DNA from: UBA2108 sp963925495
Lineage (GTDB): Bacteria > Bacteroidota > Bacteroidia > Flavobacteriales_G > Salibacteraceae
Reading direction: 5' to 3'
Assembly: GCA_963925495.1 (NCBI GenBank)
Contig: CAWUST010000072.1
Coordinates: 1 to 16,398 of the forward strand
DNA: 16,398 nucleotides
Made by a program: the position numbers and the translations under genes. The notes under the pieces are model-generated. The model did no database searches and was not told where the DNA came from. It saw nothing but the letters and a program-made list of their open reading frames with translations. Position 1 is the stretch's first letter. Every line of letters starts with the position of its first letter. Of the stretch, positions 1 to 6,350 are shown in pieces.

Positions 1-216
1 AACATTGAAGTTACCATGCCATATATGCATGATGGAAGATTTAAGACTTTAGAAGAAGTGATAGATTTTTATGGTAGTGGTGGAGGAAAATACATTACTC
101 AGGATTCTCGTATAACTCAAAAAGATATTAGCAAAGAAGAGAAAGCTGCTCTTGTGGCATTTTTAAAGTCTTTGACTGATCAAAGTTTCCTTACCTCTAG
201 GTCTTATACTTATTGA
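1..216 (+). CDS. Di-haem cytochrome c peroxidase / MauG family protein, C-terminal end (5' truncated)
   Basis: The reading frame is open from the first base of the window, so the gene begins outside it and only the last 71 residues are present. They start NIEVTMPYMHDGRF, which matches the conserved C-terminal haem-pocket stretch of bacterial di-haem cytochrome c peroxidases (typically RNI-x-PYMHDGRFKTLEEV). The segment continues into the usual EEKAALVAFLKSLTD helix near the end. Family members are periplasmic c-type cytochromes that reduce H2O2 with electrons from small cytochromes, or in MauG relatives oxidise a protein substrate. Neither CxxCH haem motif is in view, because both lie upstream. 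The fragment cannot separate a true peroxidase from a MauG-like or other di-haem paralogue. An ATG at 16 is internal to the conserved motif and is not the real start. Confidence 0.85.
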   Translation, partial: NIEVTMPYMHDGRFKTLEEVIDFYGSGGGKYITQDSRITQKDISKEEKAALVAFLKSLTDQSFLTSRSYTY

Positions 217-246
217 TATATAGCGATTTACAAGGGATAGGTTGTT

Positions 247-260
247 GTAACATTTGTTAC
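247..260. promoter_or_regulatory. 14-bp perfect palindrome, candidate Crp/Fnr-type operator
   Basis: GTAACA-TT-TGTTAC is a perfect inverted repeat with 6-bp arms and a 2-bp centre. Its centre (253.5) lies about 42-44 bp upstream of the transcription start predicted from the TAAATTTG element at 284-291. That is the usual place for a class II Crp/Fnr-family activator. The arms resemble the TGTnAC-type half-sites of Crp/Fnr-superfamily regulators. The regulator is not in the window, so its identity is inference. Confidence 0.4.
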
Positions 261-283
261 CAATAACAAGTCCAATTGGCTTG

Positions 284-291
284 TAAATTTG
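284..291 (+). promoter_or_regulatory. Bacteroidota-type -7 promoter element upstream of the sulfur cluster
   Basis: TAAATTTG exactly fits the Bacteroidota -7 consensus TAnnTTTG and lies 29 bp before the ATG at 321. No good -33 TTTG/TTG is found at the usual spacing. The nearest, at 254-256, is 27 bp away and inside the palindrome. This would fit a promoter that depends on an activator bound over the -33 region. Confidence 0.45.
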
Positions 292-320
292 CAGCAGTAT
301 GAATTTTAAAAAAAGTTGAT

Positions 321-1730
321 ATGATTATTGAACAATTATATACAGGATGTTTAGCAGAAGCTGCTTATTACATTGAAAACAATGGTGAAGTTGCCATCAT
401 TGATCCATTAAGAGAAAGTTCTCCATACATAGAAAAGGCCGCAGAAAATAACGCAAAAATCAAATATATTTTTGAAACACATTTTCATGCCGATTTTGTT
501 TCGGGTCATGTAGATTTGGCTAAAAAGACCGGCGCACAAATTATTTACGGACCAAATGCAATGACGGATTACGACATTACTGTTGCGGAAGATGGTCAAA
601 TATTCAAATTGGGAAATATCAATTTAAAATTAATTCATACTCCTGGCCATACCCTAGAGTCTAGCAGTATATTGCTTAGAGATGAAAAAGGAAACGACCA
701 TGCTATTTTTACAGGTGATGCTTTGTTTATTGGAGATGTTGGTCGACCAGATTTAGCTATAAAATCAGATCTAACTCAAGAAGATTTAGCCGGGATGTTA
801 TTCGATACCCTCCGAAATAAAATTATGCCTTTGGGCGACGATGTTTTAGTATATCCAAACCATGGTGCTGGGTCTTCATGTGGAAAAAACATGAGTGATG
901 AAACATTCGATTCATTGGGACATCAAAAGAAAACGAATTATGCTCTAAGAGCAGATATGACTAGAGAGGAGTTTGTTGCAGAAGTTACAGATGGAATACT
1001 TCCTCCACCACAATATTTCCCTAAAAATGCAAGATTAAATAAATCTGGTTATTCAAGTTTTGATGACGTATTGGAGAGAGGAAATACCGCATTTGATGTC
1101 AACACTTTTATTGCCGTAGCAGAAGCTGAAGAGGCATTGGTTGTAGATACTAGAAACGAAAACGATTATTCTAAAGAACATATCCCGGGCTCAATTTTCA
1201 TGGGTTTAAATGGTAAAATGGCCATGTGGGTTGGAGCTTTAATAACCGATATAAATCAACCAATAGTTTTTATTGCTGACGAAGGCATGGAAAAAGAAGT
1301 AATTACCCGATTGGCACGTGTTGGTTACGACAATTCACTTGGTTATTTAAAAGGTGGAATGGAAGCTTGGAAAGCAGCTGGAAAAGAGACGGATAAAATA
1401 GAAAGTGTTACTCCTGAAGAATTGAAAAACTTATTAGAAAAAACTGAAATTAATGTTTTAGATGTAAGGAAAATAAGTGAGTTTAAAGCTGAGCATGTTG
1501 CTGATGCTAAGAATGTTCCTTTAGATTATATCAATTCGGTTATGGATCAGGTAGATGCAAATAAAACCTATTATACGCATTGTAAAGGTGGGTATCGATC
1601 TGTTATATTTAACAGCATTTTAAAAGCAAGAGGCCGTCACAATTTAATTGATGTAAAAGGTGGAATAGATGCTATGATTGAAGCAGGAATTACAATGACT
1701 GATTATATCTGTCCTTCTACCTTAAAATAA
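321..1730 (+). CDS. MBL-fold persulfide dioxygenase-like protein with two C-terminal rhodanese domains
   Basis: This 469-residue protein has three domains. Residues 1 to about 240 form a metallo-beta-lactamase fold of the ETHE1/persulfide dioxygenase branch. The signature is THFHADFVSGH with His54, His56 and Asp58, then His110 (TPGH), Asp132 (FTGDALF) and His181 (YPNHGAG). By family comparison His54, His110 and Asp132 match the mononuclear iron ligands of ETHE1, which oxidises glutathione persulfide to sulfite. Phe59 replaces the second His of the classical HxHxDH motif, as in ETHE1-like Bacteroidota relatives. Rhodanese domain 1 (about 250-355) has VVDTR but no active-site cysteine (FIADEGME), so it is probably structural. 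Rhodanese domain 2 (about 362-460) has the catalytic loop HCKGGYRS with Cys421. The protein is cytoplasmic, with no signal peptide. It heads a run of three rhodanese-containing genes, which points to persulfide or thiosulfate handling. No Shine-Dalgarno sequence is visible. Confidence 0.88.
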   Translation: MIIEQLYTGCLAEAAYYIENNGEVAIIDPLRESSPYIEKAAENNAKIKYIFETHFHADFVSGHVDLAKKTGAQIIYGPNAMTDYDITVAEDGQIFKLGNINLKLIHTPGHTLESSSILLRDEKGNDHAIFTGDALFIGDVGRPDLAIKSDLTQEDLAGMLFDTLRNKIMPLGDDVLVYPNHGAGSSCGKNMSDETFDSLGHQKKTNYALRADMTREEFVAEVTDGILPPPQYFPKNARLNKSGYSSFDDVLERGNTAFDVNTFIAVAEAEEALVVDTRNENDYSKEHIPGSIFMGLNGKMAMWVGALITDINQPIVFIADEGMEKEVITRLARVGYDNSLGYLKGGMEAWKAAGKETDKIESVTPEELKNLLEKTEINVLDVRKISEFKAEHVADAKNVPLDYINSVMDQVDANKTYYTHCKGGYRSVIFNSILKARGRHNLIDVKGGIDAMIEAGITMTDYICPSTLK

Positions 1731-1761
1731 TTTTAAAAATTTAATAAACACACCCCAAATT

Positions 1762-2076
1762 ATGTTTAAAGAAGCAAACGCAAAAGAATTTAAAGAAATG
1801 GTATCGGAAGATAAAAATGCCGTTTTAATTGATGTAAGAACTGCTGAAGAATGTGACGGTGGTATGATTCCAAATTCTATTAATATCGATTTAATGTCTC
1901 CAGAGTTTATGGATAAGGTTTTAGAATTGGACAGATATAAAAATTACTACATGATATGTAGAAGTGGTGGAAGAAGTTCCACGGCTTGTGGTGCAATGGC
2001 AAACAATGGTTTTAAATCATTGGTAAATTTAGATGGCGGAATGTTGTCTTGGGATGGAGAAGTTGTTCACCCATAG
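1762..2076 (+). CDS. Single-domain rhodanese-like sulfurtransferase
   Basis: This is a 104-residue stand-alone rhodanese domain. It begins with the usual strand-helix-strand leading to VLIDVRTAEE (about 21-30). It continues to the active-site loop ICRSGGRSS with Cys66, and ends with the conserved LDGGMLSWDGE stretch. The cysteine is expected to carry a persulfide received from a donor such as thiosulfate, glutathione persulfide or a partner protein. There is no signal peptide, so it is cytoplasmic. It starts 31 bp after the MBL-rhodanese gene and is likely co-transcribed with it. It may pass sulfur to or from the fused rhodanese domain of that protein. The physiological acceptor cannot be read from sequence. 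Confidence 0.88.
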   Translation: MFKEANAKEFKEMVSEDKNAVLIDVRTAEECDGGMIPNSINIDLMSPEFMDKVLELDRYKNYYMICRSGGRSSTACGAMANNGFKSLVNLDGGMLSWDGEVVHP

Positions 2077-2090
2077 AAAATTATATTTTT

Positions 2091-2106
2091 AGTTTAAATT
2101 TAAACT
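2091..2106. repeat. 16-bp perfect AT-rich palindrome
   Basis: AGTTTAAA-TTTAAACT is perfectly self-complementary and lies 14 bp after the stop of the single-domain rhodanese and 42 bp before the next ATG. It could be an operator, or a weak transcript-end structure followed by TCGTTTT. The low-complexity AT composition makes chance a real possibility. Confidence 0.3.
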
Positions 2107-2148
2107 CGTTTTGAGAATGTTCAGAATGGGTTTTTATTTTATTTGAAA

Positions 2149-2640
2149 ATGAATTTACGTGTTGCTGCTGGTTCAGCTTTTATTTTTTTTGTTTTAATAA
2201 TTTCGTTTTTTGTTATGCGCGATTGGGCTTTTAATAAAATGGTTAACTCACTTATTTCTACCAATATTGGAGTGATAAAGCCAGTTGATGTAAATCTTTC
2301 AAAAACTATTATTCTTGATACTCGAGAAAAAATAGAATACGATATAAGTCATTTGCCAGGAGCCATTTGGGTTGGTTATGAAGATTTTGATTTAAATAGG
2401 GTAAAAGCAAACAAAAAAGACGATATCCTGGTTTACTGTTCCATTGGTAAAAGAAGTAACGATATTGCGCTAAAACTTCAGAGTGAAGGATTTTCAGATG
2501 TAAAAAATTTGCACGGTGGAATTTTTAAATGGGTAAACGAAAATTATGGTGTGGTAAATCAAAGTGGCAACACCAATAAAGTTCATACTTATTCTATGTC
2601 TTGGAGTATTTGGCTGAAAAATGGAGAAGGAGTGAATTAA
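2149..2640 (+). CDS. Membrane-anchored rhodanese-like protein
   Basis: The protein has 163 residues if started at the ATG at 2149. A TTG two codons upstream (2143) is a less likely start. Residues about 7-24 are strongly hydrophobic (AFIFFVLIISFFV) and form either a single N-terminal membrane anchor or an uncleaved signal. Residues about 45-135 are a rhodanese domain: IILDTREKIEYDISHLPGA, then the active-site loop VYCSIGKRS with Cys97, then LHGGIFKW. The tail carries VHTYSMSWSIWLKNGEGV, a pattern I associate with this Bacteroidota rhodanese family. The domain would face the periplasm if the anchor is a type II signal anchor. With the two preceding genes it forms a sulfur-transfer cluster, but the 72-bp gap and the palindrome before it leave open separate transcription. 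Confidence 0.85.
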   Translation: MNLRVAAGSAFIFFVLIISFFVMRDWAFNKMVNSLISTNIGVIKPVDVNLSKTIILDTREKIEYDISHLPGAIWVGYEDFDLNRVKANKKDDILVYCSIGKRSNDIALKLQSEGFSDVKNLHGGIFKWVNENYGVVNQSGNTNKVHTYSMSWSIWLKNGEGVN

Positions 2641-2824
2641 AAAATCATTTGCAATGAATTAGAATGAGCCTGAGTTAAATCTATAATAGCCCGACAAATT
2701 TGTTTTAATTTTGAACTCTTAATTTCAGATTACTAATGTATCAATTATTGGAGAAATTTAAATAAGCTTAACATTTTATTAAGAGTTTAAGAAATCGAAT
2801 ATTATTATAGTATAAAATATATTG

Positions 2825-4303
2825 ATGAAAAAAATTTTAGTTGCTAATAGGGGAGAAATTGCAATGCGTGTAATGCGCTCTTGTAAAGAAATGGGAATAT
2901 CTACTGTGGCTGTTTTTTCTGAAGCAGATAGAAATGCACCATTTGTGAAGTTTGCTGGTGAAGCAGTTTGCATTGGCCCACCTGCAAGTGCGGATTCTTA
3001 TTTACGAATGGATAAACTCATTGAAGTTTCTAAAAACTTAAATGTAGATGGAATTCATCCAGGGTATGGATTTTTAAGTGAGAATGCCAAGTTCGCTAAA
3101 TTGGTTACAGATGCGGGCATGACTTTTATTGGCCCTCGTCCCGATGCTATAAAAACAATGGGAGATAAGCTGGCCGCTAAAGAAACCGTAAGTCATTATA
3201 ATATTCCTCTAGTTCCAGGAACGGATAAAGCTATAGTTAATGTTCCAGAAGCCTTAATTGCGGCTAAAGAAATTGGTTTTCCAATATTAGTAAAAGCTTC
3301 AGCTGGTGGTGGTGGAAAGGGTATGAGAACCGTTGAGAAAGAAAAAGATTTTGAAGAGCAACTTACTATGGCAATGAATGAAGCTATTTCTGCTTTTGGA
3401 GATGGCTCTGTTTTTATTGAAAGATATATTACAAACCCAAGGCATATTGAATTTCAAGTTCTAGCTGATGCTCACGGAAACGTGGTACATTTATTTGAAA
3501 GAGAATGTTCCATTCAGCGACGTCACCAAAAGGTAATTGAAGAAGCTCCATCAGTTGTTCTTACTCCAGAACTTAGAGAAACAATGGGTAAATGTGCTTG
3601 TGATGTGGCTCGAAGTTGTAATTATTTGGGTGCGGGAACAGTGGAATTTATTCTGGAAAATAACACTAACTTTTATTTTTTAGAAATGAATACTCGACTA
3701 CAAGTTGAGCATCCGGTTACAGAAATGATTACTGGTATTGACTTGGTTCAAGAACAAATAAAAATTGCTAGAGGCGAAAAATTATCATTCATTCAAGAAG
3801 ATATTAAAGCAACTGGTCATAGTCTTGAAGTACGTGTATACGCAGAGGATCCAATGAATAATTTTTTGCCAGATATTGGGACTTTAGAAAAATATATTCA
3901 ACCAACAGGAGAAGGAGTGAGGGTAGATGATGGGTTTGAAGAAGGAATGGCTATTCCAATTTATTACGATCCTATGATTTCAAAACTTATTACCCACGGA
4001 GCGACCAGAAAAGAGGCAATAGAGAGAATGACAAAAGCTATTGATGATTATAAAATAGAAGGAGTGAAAACCACAATGCCTTTTTGCAAATTCGCAATAA
4101 ATCACGAAGCATTTGTTTCAGGGAATTTCGATACGCATTTCGTTCCAAAATATTTTACTCCACAAGTTTTAGAAGGACATGACAGCGAAGAGGAAAAAAT
4201 GGCAGCAATAATTGTTGGTAAACTAATTGTTGAATATAAAGGTGAGAATACTTATGCTGAATTAAACAGTGAAGATTCAAATTGGAAATTAAATAGAACT
4301 TAA
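2825..4303 (+). CDS. accC: Biotin carboxylase subunit of acetyl-CoA/acyl-CoA carboxylase
   Basis: This 492-residue enzyme would carboxylate biotin on a carrier protein using ATP and bicarbonate. That is the first half-reaction of acetyl- or propionyl-CoA carboxylase. The N-terminal domain opens KKILVANRGEIAMRVMR. The ATP-grasp domain carries Lys157, the glycine loop ASAGGGGKGM (158-167), His234 and Lys236 (RRHQKV), Glu274, and the metal/catalytic stretch EMNTRLQVEHPVTE with Glu287, Asn289, Arg291 and Glu295. Arg337 (EVRVYAEDP) matches the biotin-site arginine of E. coli AccC. All key residues are present. It is about 40 residues longer than E. coli AccC, with an extra C-terminal tail (about 450-492), as in longer acyl-CoA carboxylase alpha subunits. 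No biotin carrier or carboxyltransferase gene is nearby. I chose the ATG at 2825 over the adjacent TTG at 2822. Confidence 0.93.
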   Translation: MKKILVANRGEIAMRVMRSCKEMGISTVAVFSEADRNAPFVKFAGEAVCIGPPASADSYLRMDKLIEVSKNLNVDGIHPGYGFLSENAKFAKLVTDAGMTFIGPRPDAIKTMGDKLAAKETVSHYNIPLVPGTDKAIVNVPEALIAAKEIGFPILVKASAGGGGKGMRTVEKEKDFEEQLTMAMNEAISAFGDGSVFIERYITNPRHIEFQVLADAHGNVVHLFERECSIQRRHQKVIEEAPSVVLTPELRETMGKCACDVARSCNYLGAGTVEFILENNTNFYFLEMNTRLQVEHPVTEMITGIDLVQEQIKIARGEKLSFIQEDIKATGHSLEVRVYAEDPMNNFLPDIGTLEKYIQPTGEGVRVDDGFEEGMAIPIYYDPMISKLITHGATRKEAIERMTKAIDDYKIEGVKTTMPFCKFAINHEAFVSGNFDTHFVPKYFTPQVLEGHDSEEEKMAAIIVGKLIVEYKGENTYAELNSEDSNWKLNRT

Positions 4304-4319
4304 TATTAAAAAAAATAAA

Positions 4320-5063
4320 ATGTCAGTAATTCAAAGATCATCTAACCCGGCTTTTAGTGAAAAGCTATTTTCGAAACAAGGTTTTGCTTCACAAGGTGAG
4401 GCAATGACAGTTCAAGGAACAATAAATAAATCAATACTACTTTTTGTACTTCTTCTTATTCCAGCCTACATGGTTTGGAGTCAATTTGATCCGGAAAACC
4501 CAGTGGTTTCACCGTTAACTTGGGTTGGTCTTGTAGGTGGACTTATTAGTGCATTAGTTACTATTTTCAAACCTACTGCAGCGCCAATTGGAGCTCCAGT
4601 TTATGCCATTTTTGAAGGAATGTTTTTAGGCGGGGTTTCTGTGCTTTTTGAAATGTGGTACCCAGGTATTGCCATGCAAGCAATTGCTTTGACTTTTGGA
4701 ACAATGTTTAGTATGTTATTTCTATATAAATCCGGCATTATAAAAGTTACTGAAAGACTACGTTCTGGTATTATGGCAGCTACTGGCGCCATTTTCTTTG
4801 TTTATATGATAAGTTGGATCATGAGTTTTTTCGGTTCATCCATTCCAATGATTCATGAAAGTGGAATGATGGGAATTGGTTTTAGTCTTTTAGTAATTGG
4901 AATTGCTGCATTTAATTTATTACTTGATTTCGATTTTATAGAAAAAAGCGCTTTCAATGGTTCTCCAAAGTATATGGAATGGTTTGGAGCATTCGGTTTA
5001 ATGCTAACCCTGGTGTGGCTATACTTAGAATTTCTTCGCTTACTTTCTAAATTGAGAGATTAG
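4320..5063 (+). CDS. Bax inhibitor-1/YccA family integral membrane protein
   Basis: The 247-residue protein is highly hydrophobic. After a polar N-terminus of about 30 residues containing SNPAFSEKLF and MTVQGTINKS, it shows about seven membrane helices (roughly 37-52, 66-84, 92-110, 117-136, 151-172, 182-203 and 221-241). The N-terminal pattern and the LLLDFDFIE stretch (Asp203, Asp205) in the sixth helix fit the prokaryotic BI-1/YccA-like family. In characterised relatives (Bacillus YetJ) acidic residues in the last helices gate a pH-sensitive calcium leak. Glu237 in the final helix may serve as a partner, but that is inference. It starts 16 bp after accC and is likely in the same transcript, with no obvious functional link. 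The sequence does not show what it transports or whether it is a protease regulator. Confidence 0.82.
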   Translation: MSVIQRSSNPAFSEKLFSKQGFASQGEAMTVQGTINKSILLFVLLLIPAYMVWSQFDPENPVVSPLTWVGLVGGLISALVTIFKPTAAPIGAPVYAIFEGMFLGGVSVLFEMWYPGIAMQAIALTFGTMFSMLFLYKSGIIKVTERLRSGIMAATGAIFFVYMISWIMSFFGSSIPMIHESGMMGIGFSLLVIGIAAFNLLLDFDFIEKSAFNGSPKYMEWFGAFGLMLTLVWLYLEFLRLLSKLRD

Positions 5064-5107
5064 GAATAGTTTTTGTATTTTTATAGCACAAAACAAGTTT
5101 ATTAGTA

Positions 5108-5713
5108 GTGCTATTCAAATTTTTCATAACGTCCTTTTGTTTTATTCTGTTTTTTGCCAACTCATTTGCGCAAGAATCTGATCGGGATACAACAAAAGGA
5201 CGTTTTGTTTCTGCTACAATTGACCAAAACGGAGATACCCTACCTAGGGTTTTTCTAAATTACTATTACGTATGGGCGAAGCGTTCGTTTCCAGACAAAA
5301 AGGAAGAAAGAAAGTACAATAAACTAGAGAAAAACGTAAGAATAGTTTATCCATACGCAAAAAAAGCGAGCCAACTTTTACTCAAGTATAAAAGTGAAAT
5401 GGATACGATAACCAATGAAAGGGTAAAAAAAAAATACTATAAAAAAATTGAAGAAGAACTTTGGACAGAATACGGGGATGAATTACAAAACATGACTGTG
5501 TCGCAAGGAAGAATTTTAATTAAACTAGTAGACAGAGAAACCGATAAAACAAGTTACGAGTTAGTTAAAGAAATGCGAAGTGGGTTTACGGCTTTTGTTT
5601 TCCAAGGAATGGCTAGAATGTTTGGTCATAATTTAAAGTCAGAATACAATGCCTTCCAACAAGATAAATACATTGAGGAAATAATTCTAGCTATAGAAGT
5701 CAATAAAATTTAA
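5108..5713 (+). CDS. Secreted DUF4294-type protein of unknown function
   Basis: This 201-residue protein starts at a GTG. An in-frame stop at 5084-5086 and the absence of an upstream ATG leave GTG 5108 as the first possible start. It gives a good Sec signal peptide: MLFKFFITSFCFILFFANSFA, with likely cleavage before Gln22, so the mature protein is exported. The mature part contains GDTLPRVFLNYYYVWAKRSF (about 42-61). A basic, tyrosine-rich helical region follows (NVRIVYPYAKKASQLLLKY and later MTVSQGRILIKLVDRETDKTSYEL). This is the pattern of the DUF4294 family, found almost only in Bacteroidota. No catalytic motif is recognisable and no function is known. It follows the BI-1-like gene by 44 bp and converges on the cytochrome c'-like gene. 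Confidence 0.75.
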   Translation: MLFKFFITSFCFILFFANSFAQESDRDTTKGRFVSATIDQNGDTLPRVFLNYYYVWAKRSFPDKKEERKYNKLEKNVRIVYPYAKKASQLLLKYKSEMDTITNERVKKKYYKKIEEELWTEYGDELQNMTVSQGRILIKLVDRETDKTSYELVKEMRSGFTAFVFQGMARMFGHNLKSEYNAFQQDKYIEEIILAIEVNKI

Positions 5714-5721
5714 AGGGAATC

Positions 5722-5736
5722 GATTAGCCGCTAATC
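5722..5736. terminator. Palindrome between convergent genes, possible bidirectional terminator
   Basis: GATTAGC-C-GCTAATC is a perfect inverted repeat in the 21-bp gap between two convergent genes, overlapping the stop codon of the minus-strand gene. As RNA it could form a 5-bp stem with a 5-base loop. A T-rich stretch (ATTTTCAATTTT) follows on the + strand and an AT-rich one on the other strand. The stem is short, so it would be a weak terminator. A protein-binding site is the alternative. Confidence 0.4.
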
Positions 5737-6259
5737 ACATTTTCAATTTTCTAATTGCCCCCATAGGACCCTTACAATATTGAGCATGACAGTTCAAGCA
5801 GCTTTGAATCATGCCGTTATAGATTTCAAGATTTCCATTTTTATCTGCATCTTGATAGGCCTTTAAATCCAGCATAAATTTACCCGCAAATGCTTCAAAA
5901 ACAGGACCTGAATTCTTAGAATCGGTTGGTGTTACTGTTATTAAATTGGCATATTTCATAGCCCATTCAACCTCTAAAGCTTCTTCTCCGTTTTTAATTC
6001 TTTTCTTATTGGCTTTTAAATCATTGTACAAATTCCGCATATAAAAAGCCAATTCACTTTTGTCGTTCGGAAATTTTGTTTCATCTAATTTATTTACAAT
6101 TTTTTGGCTGGGTAATTCAACAATATCAACTTCTACTTTCTGATTGTCAGTAGATTCAACACAAGAATAGTGGCCAACGCTTACTGCAAAGATGAGTGTT
6201 AGTAATAGGAGTTTTGGGAATAAATCTTTCAACTTACAAATATAAAATTCGTTATTCAA
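5735..6259 (-). CDS. Cytochrome c'-like mono-haem c-type cytochrome (exported)
   Basis: The protein has up to 174 residues. An N-terminal hydrophobic stretch (about 17-29, LLLLTLIFAVSVG) marks it for export to the periplasm, possibly as a lipoprotein at Cys33, although HYSC is a poor lipobox. The only haem motif, CLNCH (Cys154, Cys157, His158), sits close to the C-terminus. The rest looks helical, as in class II (cytochrome c'-type) four-helix-bundle cytochromes. An extra cysteine, Cys161, follows the motif. The start is uncertain. A promoter-like element at 6267-6295 would put the transcript start almost on the ATG at 6259. A TTG at 6232 would give a more typical signal peptide (MKDLFPKLLLL). 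Cytochromes c' bind NO or CO or carry electrons; which applies here is unknown. It is divergent from the formate dehydrogenase genes. Confidence 0.72.
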   Translation of the reverse strand: MNNEFYICKLKDLFPKLLLLTLIFAVSVGHYSCVESTDNQKVEVDIVELPSQKIVNKLDETKFPNDKSELAFYMRNLYNDLKANKKRIKNGEEALEVEWAMKYANLITVTPTDSKNSGPVFEAFAGKFMLDLKAYQDADKNGNLEIYNGMIQSCLNCHAQYCKGPMGAIRKLKM

Positions 6260-6266
6260 TAATTTT

Positions 6267-6295
6267 CAAAGTTAACTCGTTTTAAAAAAAACAAA
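6267..6295 (-). promoter_or_regulatory. Bacteroidota-type promoter for the cytochrome c'-like gene
   Basis: On the minus strand, TTTG (6292-6295) is followed after 17 bp by TAACTTTG (6267-6274). This fits the Bacteroidota pattern TTG/TTTG with TAnnTTTG at the short end of the accepted spacing. It lies 8 bp from the ATG at 6259. That implies either an almost leaderless mRNA or use of the in-frame TTG at 6232. Confidence 0.45.
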
Positions 6296-6350
6296 TAATC
6301 GTTTGATGTTTATTATTTTTAGGCTTTCTTAGCGCAAAATAAACACGCAC

